Shown one piece after another: positions 1-8,392 of a stretch of 64,000 bases of DNA; within the stretch, counting starts at the first letter, position 1, and each line of letters begins with the position of its first letter. The position numbers were made by a program, and so were the translations under genes. The notes beneath the pieces were generated by a model. The model saw nothing but the letters and a program-made list of their open reading frames with translations. It was not told where the DNA came from and made no database searches. The stretch spans positions 36,713 through 100,712 of the forward strand of contig JAIXWP010000070.1 of the NCBI GenBank assembly GCA_027491215.1, written 5' to 3'. The DNA comes from Flavobacteriales bacterium (GTDB lineage: Bacteria; Bacteroidota; Bacteroidia; Flavobacteriales_D; Sanyastnellaceae).

Positions 1-765
1 ATCAGGAGCACTATTAGCATTGATGTCGTTCACTAGTGACTGATATGTTTGACTGTAGAACTCAAGTGCCAATGGATCTTCCGTATTCGGCAATGAGAAA
101 GTCGTTGAGATATCGTCTAAGTAATCGGTGAATGTTGTTCTCCAGCTAAACTCCCATCCCACTCTCCATTGTTTATTGAAAGTGAAATAGAATCCAAGAC
201 CAGCAGGAACTGCCAGACCAAACGCCGAGTATTCTTGTTCTTGACCTTCTGTTTTCCAATCGCGGAGATCAAACCAGAAACCGTCGTACTGAAGTACTCC
301 TTCCTTGTAGATCTGCCCTTGCGGGTTATGATAATAACCAGCCAGACCACCGAACACATACATTTTGAAGTCAGGGTTATAGTAACCACGATTTCCAACG
401 TCGTTATCATACCAAACAGTCAATTCCGCACGCACACCTAATTCTATGATATTGTTGCGGAAATTCATATTACGACCGCGGCGTGAAGGATTGGTAGTTA
501 GATTATCTCTGTCAGTAATTCGAATAAAATCTGTATTTGCAGCTACAGCAAGTCTTTTTGAAAACTTATAACGTCCATAGGCTCCTGCAGCATAGCGTGT
601 AGAAAGCAAGTGCATATCCCACACAAAATCACGGCGGGTCAACTGCTTTCCACCAATATCTCCGAGGTAATTGGCTGCGCCAACCTTCATCCCATAATCC
701 CAGCTGTATTGGGCTTGTGAGGTAATGCTTGCAAGCAAAGCGAGTATGAGTAGATATTTTTTCAT
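1..765 (-). CDS. DUF6089-type outer-membrane beta-barrel protein (3' end outside window)
   Basis: The reading frame runs from an ATG at 765 off the left edge without a stop, giving at least 255 residues. Residues 1-19 form a signal peptide ending SQAQ. The mature part begins with a segment around YLGDIGG that is typical of the DUF6089 family of Bacteroidota outer-membrane proteins, followed by aromatic-rich beta strands (VFGGLAGYYHN, GLGFYFTFNKQWRVGWE). The family is predicted to form a small outer-membrane barrel; its function is not established. The C-terminus cannot be seen, so the full length is unknown. The neighbouring gene is divergent, so this is not part of the next operon. Confidence 0.8.
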   Translation of the reverse strand, partial: MKKYLLILALLASITSQAQYSWDYGMKVGAANYLGDIGGKQLTRRDFVWDMHLLSTRYAAGAYGRYKFSKRLAVAANTDFIRITDRDNLTTNPSRRGRNMNFRNNIIELGVRAELTVWYDNDVGNRGYYNPDFKMYVFGGLAGYYHNPQGQIYKEGVLQYDGFWFDLRDWKTEGQEQEYSAFGLAVPAGLGFYFTFNKQWRVGWEFSWRTTFTDYLDDISTTFSLPNTEDPLALEFYSQTYQSLVNDINANSAPD

Positions 766-869
766 TCGCAACGAGTTCTCTTTAAGGCTCTAAAACAATG
801 CGCTAAGATAGATTTTCGCCTTCTTCTAACCAAATCTAATTTTACGATTGAAAAATTAATAGGTTTTCG

Positions 870-877
870 CTTCTTTG
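870..877 (+). promoter_or_regulatory. possible -7 promoter element (weak match)
   Basis: CTTCTTTG matches the TTTG half of the Bacteroidota TAnnTTTG -7 element but lacks the TA. A TTG at 848-850 lies 19 bases upstream, the usual -33 spacing. It would serve the gene starting at 896. Confidence 0.25.
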
Positions 878-895
878 CAAAAAAAATGGTTCGTG

Positions 896-1849
896 ATGAA
901 AAACAGCGTTTGTTCACTTTTTGGGATTGAATATCCCATCATTCAGGCAGGAATGATTTGGTGCAGTGGTTGGGAGCTGGCGTCTGCTGTCAGCAATGCT
1001 GGCGGGCTTGGTATATTGGGTGCTGGGTCCATGTACCCAGAGGTTTTGCGAGAGCAAATTTTGAAATGCCAAGCAGCTACTTCCAAGCCATTCGGAGTGA
1101 ATCTACCGTTGCTTTATCCCGATATTGAAAAACACGTTCAGACCATTATTGAGTTGAATGTGCCAATTGTATTTACCTCAGCGGGAAATCCGAAAACATG
1201 GACTGAGACCTTCAAAAAAGCGGGGATTACTGTGGTGCACGTTGTTTCAAGTAGCAAGTTTGCAAAAAAATCAGAAGATGCAGGAGTAGACGCTGTCGTG
1301 GCGGAAGGGTTTGAAGCAGGCGGACATAATGGTCGCGAAGAGACCACTACCCTGTGCTTGATACCGGCAGTGCGCGATGCGGTATCAATCCCGGTCATTG
1401 CAGCGGGTGGGATTGGGTCTGGAAAAGCAATGCTTGCCGCGATGGTCTTAGGAGCAGATGGCGTACAAATCGGCTCACGTTTCGTTGCCACTCCAGAATC
1501 TAGTGCACATCAAGCGTTCAAAGAACGCGTGATTGATGCTAATGAAGGCGATACACTTCTCACTTTGAAAGAATTGACTCCTGTAAGACTTCTTCGCAAT
1601 GAATTTTTCAATCAAGTTATGGAGGCCTACGCCCGCGATGCCAGCAACGAAGAATTAAACGAAATTTTGGGCCGTGGCAGGGCAAAAAAAGGAATGTATG
1701 AGGGGGATATGGTAAACGGAGAGCTGGAGATTGGTCAAGTATCATCCACCATCAAAGAAATCAAGCCTGCGGCGGATATCGTGAAAGAAATCATTCTTGA
1801 ATACAGACAACTACTTCAGACTGAATCTCTAAATAGACTTCTAATTTAG
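896..1849 (+). CDS. nitronate monooxygenase family flavoprotein (2-nitropropane dioxygenase-like)
   Basis: This is a 317-residue TIM-barrel flavoprotein. Visible family marks are the N-terminal IEYPIIQAGM strand, AGGLGILG (35-42), the EAGGHNG segment with the likely catalytic His144, the FMN phosphate-binding GGIGSG (171-176) and GSRF (193-196). Members oxidise alkyl nitronates to carbonyl compounds and nitrite using FMN; some relatives are enoyl-ACP reductases (FabK type) instead, and sequence alone does not settle the substrate. The ATG at 896 was chosen over the in-frame TTG at 877-21 bases upstream because it places MKNSVCSLFGIEYP at the N-terminus as in homologues. No cofactor-specific motif distinguishes the two subfamilies. 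Confidence 0.85.
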   Translation: MKNSVCSLFGIEYPIIQAGMIWCSGWELASAVSNAGGLGILGAGSMYPEVLREQILKCQAATSKPFGVNLPLLYPDIEKHVQTIIELNVPIVFTSAGNPKTWTETFKKAGITVVHVVSSSKFAKKSEDAGVDAVVAEGFEAGGHNGREETTTLCLIPAVRDAVSIPVIAAGGIGSGKAMLAAMVLGADGVQIGSRFVATPESSAHQAFKERVIDANEGDTLLTLKELTPVRLLRNEFFNQVMEAYARDASNEELNEILGRGRAKKGMYEGDMVNGELEIGQVSSTIKEIKPAADIVKEIILEYRQLLQTESLNRLLI

Positions 1850-1906
1850 TTGCACCATGCAACCTTTTAGTACTAAAGAACGTGAAATATAAAGAGGCAC
1901 GTTCCG

Positions 1907-1934
1907 TTGTAGCGTGCCCTCGCCCTTATCTTTG
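1907..1934 (+). promoter_or_regulatory. promoter: -33 TTG and -7 TATCTTTG
   Basis: TTG at 1907-1909, a 17-base spacer, then a perfect TAnnTTTG element at 1927-1934. The next gene's TTG start at 1942 is 7 bases downstream, so the transcript should be leaderless or nearly so. An imperfect inverted repeat (GGCACG / CGTGCC arms, about 1893-1922) overlaps the -33 region and could be an operator. Confidence 0.5.
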
Positions 1935-1941
1935 CAGCGAA

Positions 1942-4059
1942 TTGAATAAACGATTACATAGCTTACTTCTGATCGCCCTACTAACAGGGCTTTCTGTGCT
2001 ATTTTCGAAATCATCATTCGCACAACCTGTTTTATCCCCGGCCATTCAGTGTATTCAAATGTCCAACACAACTGATTTCAGTTTAACATGGCAGGCAGGT
2101 AATGATCCTAGTGGTAACTTCATAGGTTATCACCTTTATCAAGGTTCAAGTTCGGGCGGCCCTTTCATCGAAATCGGTGTTATCAATAATGTAAACGCGA
2201 ATAATTTTATAGTCCTTTCGCCTACTCCACCAGTAAGCGATATGTGCTTTTATATTCAAGCAGAAAATTTAGTTGGCGGGATCCCGACCCTCTCACCTCC
2301 TGGTGAGGTTTTTTGTTCGATTTTCCTAAATGTCTCTCCCAGCGCAGCTCCGCAAGGATTTGCCTTTTTGGATTGGAACAATCCAAGTCCAAACGTTCAG
2401 GTAAGCGGTGAGTATGTGATTAGCATGGAATACCCTGCAGGCACGTGGACAGAAATAGCTTATTTGCCACAAGAAATTACTTCTTACAATCATGAAATTT
2501 CTACTTGTAATGAAGTACTAAATTTTCAAGTCGTATTTGAAACCGCTGTTGGCTGCGACTTTGCGAGCAATATAGATGGGGAATTATTGACCGACCTTAC
2601 CCCTCCCGCCATTCCGGTTGTCACTTCTGTATCCATCGATCATACTACCAATGATGCTGTTATTTCTTGGAATGTTTCACAATCGGCGGATTGTCAGGGA
2701 TACATTCTTTACAACTGCAATAGCAACGGAAGCGTGTCATTGATTGACACCATTTTTGGCATCAACAACACCCAATTTATTGATTTGCTTGCACCCACCG
2801 CATCCGGACCAGTAAGCTACTTGCTTGCAGCGATTGACACCTGCTACAGCGGCACGCCGCCATCACCAAACACCAGTCCTGCGGGCGATGTATGTAATGA
2901 ATCGATTTATATCAGCCCGATTGGATATGCTGTTTGTTCCGAAACTGTAGATATCAATTGGACACCATACATAGGATGGGAAGATGGTGTTGCAGCATAT
3001 GAAATTTATCATCGCTTTGGCACTGATCCATACGTTTTAATCGAGTCATTGCCTGGCGACCAACTTACTTTCACGCACGATGTTACCGTGGGAGGACTTA
3101 ATTCCTATTACATAAGAGGAGTTTCTAATACGGGCGGATACTCAGCGATTTCGAATCTTCAAAATGTACAAGTGACCTATCCTGTGCCTCCAAGTTTTAC
3201 CTATATCACATCTGTGTCCGTTTGGAATAATGACACCCTTCATATTTCTGTACTAACCGAATCAGTAGGCAGTGATCATTTCTACACACTCGAGCGTCAA
3301 CGCACGGGTACCAATGATTGGGATGAAATGATAACAATAAATAATCTCGGTGCGCAAGATTTATTTTTCGAAGATGGTGAGAATATTAACGCAGATTTTT
3401 TCACCTACGAATATCGCTTGATCGTCGAGAATGTTTGTGAGGATATTGTAGACACATCAAATATCGCCATAAGCTGTTTACTAAATGGTTTTGCATACAG
3501 TGACCGATTAACGAATACCCTTCAATGGTCCAACTACGTTGGTTTTGATGAAGGAGTAAACGAGTATCGCATTCATAGAAAAATGGGAATAGACGGAGCA
3601 GATATGATAATTGGAACAGTTTCAGGAGGAACTAATTCCTATGATGATGATGTAAGCGGATTAGAATTTAGCCCTGGCGATTTCATTTATCGAATCGAAG
3701 CGGTGTCCTCTCCCAGCAGTGATTATCCGGACATCTACACAGCCCTGAGCAACGAAATAAGACTGTCACTCGATCCTGTGATTTGGGTGCCCAATGCCTT
3801 CGTAGTTGATGGTTTTAATACCACATTTGGCCCAGTAATTCGCTTCGCTGATTATGACAATTATCGAATGCTAATTTATAGTCGTTGGGGAGACGTAATT
3901 TACGACACCAACGATATCGCAGCGCCGTGGGATGGCTTTATGAATGGAGAACCTGTTCAGGAAGGAGTCTATGTTTATTACATCCAAATTAAGGACGGGA
4001 AGGGCCGATTAGAGGAACGCAGAGGAACAGTTACCTTGCTTACAGCAAGAGACCAATAA
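1942..4059 (+). CDS. secreted Fn3-like protein with type B T9SS sorting domain (CHU_C)
   Basis: The 705-residue product starts with a signal peptide (residues 1-28, ending SSFAQ) if translation begins at TTG 1942. An upstream in-frame start at 1882 would precede the promoter at 1927-1934 and put 20 unrelated residues before the signal peptide, so it is rejected. The body consists of about six fibronectin-type-III-like beta domains with conserved patterns such as NYVGFDEGVNEYRIHRK and YIGWEDGVAAYEIYHR. The last 90 residues (WVPNAF, YSRWGDVIYD, WDGFMNGEPVQEGVYVY) form the gliding-motility-type C-terminal domain that targets proteins to the type IX secretion system. It is probably a surface adhesin or motility-related protein; the ligand is unknown. 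coaX follows after 7 bases. Confidence 0.85.
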   Translation: MNKRLHSLLLIALLTGLSVLFSKSSFAQPVLSPAIQCIQMSNTTDFSLTWQAGNDPSGNFIGYHLYQGSSSGGPFIEIGVINNVNANNFIVLSPTPPVSDMCFYIQAENLVGGIPTLSPPGEVFCSIFLNVSPSAAPQGFAFLDWNNPSPNVQVSGEYVISMEYPAGTWTEIAYLPQEITSYNHEISTCNEVLNFQVVFETAVGCDFASNIDGELLTDLTPPAIPVVTSVSIDHTTNDAVISWNVSQSADCQGYILYNCNSNGSVSLIDTIFGINNTQFIDLLAPTASGPVSYLLAAIDTCYSGTPPSPNTSPAGDVCNESIYISPIGYAVCSETVDINWTPYIGWEDGVAAYEIYHRFGTDPYVLIESLPGDQLTFTHDVTVGGLNSYYIRGVSNTGGYSAISNLQNVQVTYPVPPSFTYITSVSVWNNDTLHISVLTESVGSDHFYTLERQRTGTNDWDEMITINNLGAQDLFFEDGENINADFFTYEYRLIVENVCEDIVDTSNIAISCLLNGFAYSDRLTNTLQWSNYVGFDEGVNEYRIHRKMGIDGADMIIGTVSGGTNSYDDDVSGLEFSPGDFIYRIEAVSSPSSDYPDIYTALSNEIRLSLDPVIWVPNAFVVDGFNTTFGPVIRFADYDNYRMLIYSRWGDVIYDTNDIAAPWDGFMNGEPVQEGVYVYYIQIKDGKGRLEERRGTVTLLTARDQ

Positions 4060-4066
4060 GACATCC

Positions 4067-4786
4067 ATGCACCTCATTATCGATCAAGGAAATTCATACA
4101 CTAAAGTGGCCCTATTCGAAGGTGCCAAGCTAGATGAGTTTTATAGATTTGATGATCTTCAACTAGCCTCTTATTTAAACGAACTATCACCTTCAATAGT
4201 CGATGTTTTTGTATCCACAGTACGAGCATCTATTGGAGATAGCATTGAATCGTTGAAATCGAATCACCGTGTAACTCTTCTGAACAGAAGTATGAAGCTA
4301 CCCATTGCTTTCGATTATACAACCTTCGATACACTTGGACTTGATCGCATTGCCAATGCATGTGCTGTTCACTATCTTTTTCCGAATCAAAACTGTTTGG
4401 TGATAGATGCCGGAACCTGCGTGACATACTCCGTCATAAAAAATGGAGCTTTTATCGGCGGGGCCATTTCGCCTGGCCTACAAATGAGATTCAAATCCCT
4501 CCATCATTTCACGGGGCGCTTGCCGCTTTTGTCTTCAACAACGGAATCTATTGACACCACTGGAAAATCGACAGATGAATCCATCTTGAGCGGTGTTGAA
4601 GTAGGCATTGTGAAAGAAATTGAAGGAATGATTGATTCTTTTTGTAGTGAAAACGGCCTTTTGAACGTCATACTGACCGGTGGAGATGGAAGTTATTTGG
4701 GCAGCCGCCTTAAAAGCCCCATTTTTGCGAACGAAAATTTAACCCTTGAGGGGTTGAATCAAATTTATCTTTATCAATTAACGTGA
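4067..4786 (+). CDS. coaX: type III pantothenate kinase
   Basis: This 239-residue enzyme phosphorylates pantothenate, the first step of coenzyme A synthesis, in the cytoplasm. It has the ASKHA-fold marks of the CoaX family: the phosphate-binding DQGNSYTK near the N-terminus (6-13), GLDR at 91-94 (pantothenate site), DAGTC at 114-118, GGAISPG at 131-137 and TGGDG near the C-terminus. Length is normal for the family. Type III enzymes require a monovalent cation and are not inhibited by CoA, unlike CoaA. The gene sits at the head of a tightly packed envelope-biogenesis operon, and its stop overlaps the GTG start of the next gene by 4 bases, so the two are probably translationally coupled. Confidence 0.93.
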   Translation: MHLIIDQGNSYTKVALFEGAKLDEFYRFDDLQLASYLNELSPSIVDVFVSTVRASIGDSIESLKSNHRVTLLNRSMKLPIAFDYTTFDTLGLDRIANACAVHYLFPNQNCLVIDAGTCVTYSVIKNGAFIGGAISPGLQMRFKSLHHFTGRLPLLSSTTESIDTTGKSTDESILSGVEVGIVKEIEGMIDSFCSENGLLNVILTGGDGSYLGSRLKSPIFANENLTLEGLNQIYLYQLT

Positions 4787-6216
4787 AGAAACTTTCCTTA
4801 GTTATTGCCTTATTATCGGTCACAGTTGGAGCATGGACACAGTCTAGCATTAGCAATGTGTACTCTCGTCTTGGCATAGGATTATTAGAACAACCGGGTA
4901 ATGTAAATAGCCTTGGAATGGGCGGTATATCTACAGTGAGCTTTGACAACAATGCTCTCAATTTATTTAACCCAGCTAGTTATTCTCATCTTTCCCGCAC
5001 CGTATTACAGCTCACAGGCAAGGGTATTCAGTCGTCATTGAACAACGGAGAGTCTACTACTCGATATCGCGGTGGTCAAATACAAGAGATTGGTTTAGGT
5101 TTAAAAAAGACAGGCAGCCCGTGGGGATTTGCGATGGGCGTCACACCATACAGCGCTGTTGGTTTCAACCTTACAAGCACAGGAGTGGTAAATGATTCCA
5201 CCACTGTAAAATATAAAAACGACGGATCTGGAGGAATCAACCGATTTGTGGTAGGTGTATCACGTTCATTCAAGCTTTATAAAAACCCATCACAAGACAC
5301 TACACTCAGAGGAACTGCGCGTTTCAATTCCGATAATCGTTGGAAAGAAATCAAGGATTCATTAGAGCTTGTTTCTCCTAAACTTTCTGTTGGTTTAAAT
5401 ATCAACTATCTATTCGGTTCCGTAAGAAACGAGCGCAAAGTTGAATATAACAACACCAGATATTTCGGCACCAGAATTACTTCAAGAACTTCCATCTCAG
5501 ATGTATTGCTAGAAGCAGGTTTACACTACTATATGCCACTTCAACTGACCTGGGATCAAAAGAAAATCAAGTCAGGAACCTACCTTATGTTGGCAGCTGA
5601 TTATATGATGGGCTCTGATCTCAATTCTACCTTCGATGAATTGGGTGAACTGTATCTATATGCAAATGCTAGAGAGACCGTTGTTGACACTAGCTATCAA
5701 ATTTTAGAGCAGTCTGGCACATTCGCTATTCCGCAGAGAATATCTCTTGGTGCAGGAATCATGCGTGTTGGAACAGAAGGAAGACTTTGGCAATACAGCG
5801 CAGAGTATCGAGTGCAAGACTGGACTTCTTTTGAAAGCACCTTCTCTGATGCTTTAGGAGTTGAGTCCTTATCCAAGTATCAGCATTTAGGATTTGGAAT
5901 AGAGTTAACCCCTAAGGGATCTGAGAATGCTAACAATTTATTTGAGCGCACCACCTATCGCATTGGCGCAAGAAATACCGACACATATGTCACATTGAAT
6001 GAGACACAAATCAATCAACGCGCAATTTCGGCGGGAATCAGCATGCCCATCTTAGCTTCAAGATCATCTAGTAAGTTTAATTTCGGAATTGAGTATGGCA
6101 CTTCAGGAACATTAGAAGGAGACCTCATCAAAGAAAATTTCGTCAATTTCCAAATAGGCCTCAGTCTTACCCCCTATTTCTTAAATCCATGGTTCGTGCA
6201 ACGTCAGTATGATTAA
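4783..6216 (+). CDS. putative outer-membrane beta-barrel protein downstream of coaX
   Basis: This 477-residue protein has a signal peptide (1-20, ending AWTQ). The mature N-terminus has a motif, YSRLGIGLL then SLGMGG and NPASYS, resembling FadL-like transporters of Bacteroidota outer membranes. The rest is alternating aromatic and polar strands with a predicted barrel character. It starts with GTG inside the coaX stop codon (GTGA overlap), and its own end overlaps lptC by 8 bases. A barrel protein between coaX and lptC is a recurrent arrangement in Flavobacteriia as I recall it. A role in transport of hydrophobic molecules is an inference only. Confidence 0.75.
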   Translation: MKKLSLVIALLSVTVGAWTQSSISNVYSRLGIGLLEQPGNVNSLGMGGISTVSFDNNALNLFNPASYSHLSRTVLQLTGKGIQSSLNNGESTTRYRGGQIQEIGLGLKKTGSPWGFAMGVTPYSAVGFNLTSTGVVNDSTTVKYKNDGSGGINRFVVGVSRSFKLYKNPSQDTTLRGTARFNSDNRWKEIKDSLELVSPKLSVGLNINYLFGSVRNERKVEYNNTRYFGTRITSRTSISDVLLEAGLHYYMPLQLTWDQKKIKSGTYLMLAADYMMGSDLNSTFDELGELYLYANARETVVDTSYQILEQSGTFAIPQRISLGAGIMRVGTEGRLWQYSAEYRVQDWTSFESTFSDALGVESLSKYQHLGFGIELTPKGSENANNLFERTTYRIGARNTDTYVTLNETQINQRAISAGISMPILASRSSSKFNFGIEYGTSGTLEGDLIKENFVNFQIGLSLTPYFLNPWFVQRQYD

Positions 6217-6760
6217 TCTGCGTTACATATTCATAGCAGTGGTGAGTGCTTTTAGCACCCTATTTTTATTTTCTTGTAAAAATGAAATTGCGGATATCAA
6301 AGCGATAACCGAAGATCGTGTAGTGCCTTTGCAGACCAATATCGAGGCGTCTTACAAATACACTGAGAATGGCAAATTGCGTAATCTATTAGAAGCAAAA
6401 CAGCTTGATCAATATGGAGGTGACTCCACCTATATCGTGGCTTCAGGTGGGTTCAAGATGACCTTCTATGATTCGACAGAAGTTGAAACAGCGAGCATGA
6501 GCGCCGTTAGAGGCACCTACTTTGAGAAACAGAATAAATTAATTGCTGAGGAAAACGTTGTCCTTGTAAATACACAAGGAGAAATGCTCGAAACTTCCAA
6601 GTTAATATTTGAACAAGATAGTTCTCGGATTTACACCGATCAATTTGTGACCATTACCAGTGGAGATGGTAAGTTTTATGGCAAAGGCTTAGAGAGCAAC
6701 GGTAGTTTTACCAAATATCGCATCCTCCAGCCGACAGGCGACATCTATGTCGAGGAATAA
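6209..6760 (+). CDS. lptC: LptC-like LPS export periplasmic lipoprotein
   Basis: The 183-residue product has a lipoprotein signal (lipobox LFSC, Cys23) followed by an LptC-like beta-jellyroll region: repeated strand patterns such as AKQLDQYGGDSTYIVASGG and MLETSKLIFEQDSSRIYTD, which correspond to the OstA/LptA superfamily. LptC links the LptBFG ABC transporter in the inner membrane to the periplasmic LptA bridge during lipopolysaccharide export. Enterobacterial LptC keeps an uncleaved membrane anchor; a lipidated form with a Cys, as here, is seen in Bacteroidota. The ATG overlaps the preceding gene by 8 bases. No other lpt gene lies in the window. Confidence 0.8.
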   Translation: MINLRYIFIAVVSAFSTLFLFSCKNEIADIKAITEDRVVPLQTNIEASYKYTENGKLRNLLEAKQLDQYGGDSTYIVASGGFKMTFYDSTEVETASMSAVRGTYFEKQNKLIAEENVVLVNTQGEMLETSKLIFEQDSSRIYTDQFVTITSGDGKFYGKGLESNGSFTKYRILQPTGDIYVEE

Positions 6761-6772
6761 ATAATTCCGCTG

Positions 6773-6780
6773 TATCTTCG
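6773..6780 (+). promoter_or_regulatory. -7 promoter element (TATCTTCG), leaderless position
   Basis: TATCTTCG fits TAnnTT(T/C)G and ends 4 bases before the ATG at 6785. It would allow the small membrane protein gene to be expressed apart from lptC. Confidence 0.4.
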
Positions 6781-6784
6781 CAGC

Positions 6785-6988
6785 ATGGAGAAGGCTAATA
6801 AATTTCTGATTCATTTTTGGTTGGCAGTAGCAATTGCCTCCACCATTTTTGCCATTTACATGACTGCTGCGCATGGCTGGGAAGTGGGTCAGAAGTACTT
6901 TTTCGTTCCTGTAATTTCTTTTGTGTGGTATCTTTTCAGAAGAATGATGTACAAGCGTATGAGCGCACAAAACCAGGATCGCAAATAG
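6785..6988 (+). CDS. small two-helix membrane protein, unknown function
   Basis: This 67-residue protein has two predicted transmembrane helices (about 9-27 and 37-53) separated by a short polar loop (GWEVGQKY), with a basic C-terminus (RRMMYKRMSAQNQDRK) that should face the cytoplasm. No family is recognised. It lies between lptC and the CorC-like gene in the same direction. An overlapping +1-frame reading frame (6817-7005) is a shadow: it lacks any hydrophobic pattern or start context. Confidence 0.65.
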   Translation: MEKANKFLIHFWLAVAIASTIFAIYMTAAHGWEVGQKYFFVPVISFVWYLFRRMMYKRMSAQNQDRK

Positions 6989-6992
6989 CCTC

Positions 6993-7000
6993 TAATTTCG
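6993..7000 (+). promoter_or_regulatory. -7 promoter element (TAATTTCG), leaderless position
   Basis: TAATTTCG ends 5 bases before the ATG at 7006, the same geometry as at 6773-6780, 11710-11717 and 20024-20031. Confidence 0.4.
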
Positions 7001-7005
7001 CTTGA

Positions 7006-8283
7006 ATGGATTCCTATTGGATATTAATTGTCTTACTCTCATTGGTAGCCTCCGCTTTCTCTAGCGGAATGGAAATCGCGTTTATCACTTCAAATAAACT
7101 TAAGATAGAACTCGACCGAAAGCAGGGAGTTTTCGGAGCGGAGATTATTGGTCATTTTACGAGACATCCAAAGATGTTTATAGCAGCAATGCTCGTAGGA
7201 AATAATATCGCGCTCGTTATCTACGGATTATATATGGGTGAGGCGGTAACGAATATTTTTACCCATAACCTACCCGACTTCTCCATTTGGCTTGGTGATG
7301 CCGGAATGCTGATTACACAGACATTAATTTCGACCATCATAGTATTGATTTTTGGAGAGTTTATTCCCAAAGCTATTTTCCAAATCAATCCTAATCGCTG
7401 GCTTAATTTCTTCGCTGTACCCATGTTGTTATGGTATGCAGTATTGTATGTATTCGCCTGGTTTGTTGCTATGATCAGCGACATATTCTTGAGAGTGTTT
7501 TTGAAGACAAAATCCGAAAGCGAAAAAGTAGAATTTGGCCGAATCGATCTTGACCATTTCTTAACAGAAGCCACGGGCAACATCGATAGATCAAAAGAGT
7601 TTGATCATGAAATTCAAATTTTTCAAAACGCGCTTGACTTTTCTAAAGTGAAAGCACGTGATTGCCTTATTCCACGTAATGAAATCGTAGCGGTAGAGAT
7701 TACCGATAGCGTTGAAAAACTTCGTCAACTTTTTATTGAAACAAGGCTTTCAAAAATCCTTGTATTCAAAGAAAACATTGATCACATCATCGGGTATGTG
7801 CATAGTTTTGAGATCTTCAAAAAGCCTGCACACATTCAGCACGTATTGCGTCCTGTAGCGATCATTCCAGAACCAATGGCCGCGAATGAAATTTTGGAAT
7901 TATTTATTTCCAAGAAAAAAAGTTTGGCGGTAGTCGTTGATGAATATGGCGGTACTGCGGGGATAATTACCATGGAAGATATCGTGGAAGAAATTTTTGG
8001 GGAGATCGAAGACGAGCACGATAAAGACGAGACCACAGAGAAAAAAATAGATGAACATATCTATGAATTTTCTGCACGATTAGAAATTGATTATTTGAAC
8101 GATAAATACCAGTTTAACTTACCGACTAATGTTGAGGAATACGATACATTGGGCGGCTTGATTCTCTATTTATACGAAGATATTCCCGAAGAGGGGGATG
8201 TCATTGATGTCGAGAACTTTACTCTGACCGTCTCTAAGGTCAGTGAAACACGGGTAGAGCTAGTAAAACTGGCGATTAACTGA
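7006..8283 (+). CDS. CNNM/CorC-type membrane protein (DUF21-CBS-CorC_HlyC)
   Basis: This is a 425-residue hemolysin-family protein in name only. Domain order is a DUF21 membrane region with about four helices (1-150), a CBS pair (about 205-335, containing ARDCLIPRNEIVAVE and VVVDEYGGTAGIITMEDIVEEIFGEI), and a C-terminal CorC_HlyC FAD-like domain (350-425). Members are Mg2+/Co2+ exporters or transporters whose CBS domains bind nucleotides. A related Bacteroidota protein, GldE, is linked to gliding, but this sequence cannot be assigned to it without a phylogeny. The context of envelope genes fits an inner-membrane role. Confidence 0.85.
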   Translation: MDSYWILIVLLSLVASAFSSGMEIAFITSNKLKIELDRKQGVFGAEIIGHFTRHPKMFIAAMLVGNNIALVIYGLYMGEAVTNIFTHNLPDFSIWLGDAGMLITQTLISTIIVLIFGEFIPKAIFQINPNRWLNFFAVPMLLWYAVLYVFAWFVAMISDIFLRVFLKTKSESEKVEFGRIDLDHFLTEATGNIDRSKEFDHEIQIFQNALDFSKVKARDCLIPRNEIVAVEITDSVEKLRQLFIETRLSKILVFKENIDHIIGYVHSFEIFKKPAHIQHVLRPVAIIPEPMAANEILELFISKKKSLAVVVDEYGGTAGIITMEDIVEEIFGEIEDEHDKDETTEKKIDEHIYEFSARLEIDYLNDKYQFNLPTNVEEYDTLGGLILYLYEDIPEEGDVIDVENFTLTVSKVSETRVELVKLAIN

Positions 8284-8392
8284 CCTGCAAATTATTGATT
8301 TTCATTACTTTAAAAGGTTATTCGATTAAGATGTGTTTTGTGTCTATCAATTTACGATATTCGCATCCCAAATTTTTATTAAGCTAGACTAT

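Noticed and set aside
6817-7005. Open frame overlapping the 67-residue membrane protein gene
   Set aside because: It is a shadow in another frame with no hydrophobic pattern, promoter or family match.
7006-8283. Toxin (hemolysin) function for the CNNM/CorC-type protein
   Set aside because: The DUF21-CBS-CorC_HlyC layout is that of ion transport proteins; the hemolysin name is historical.
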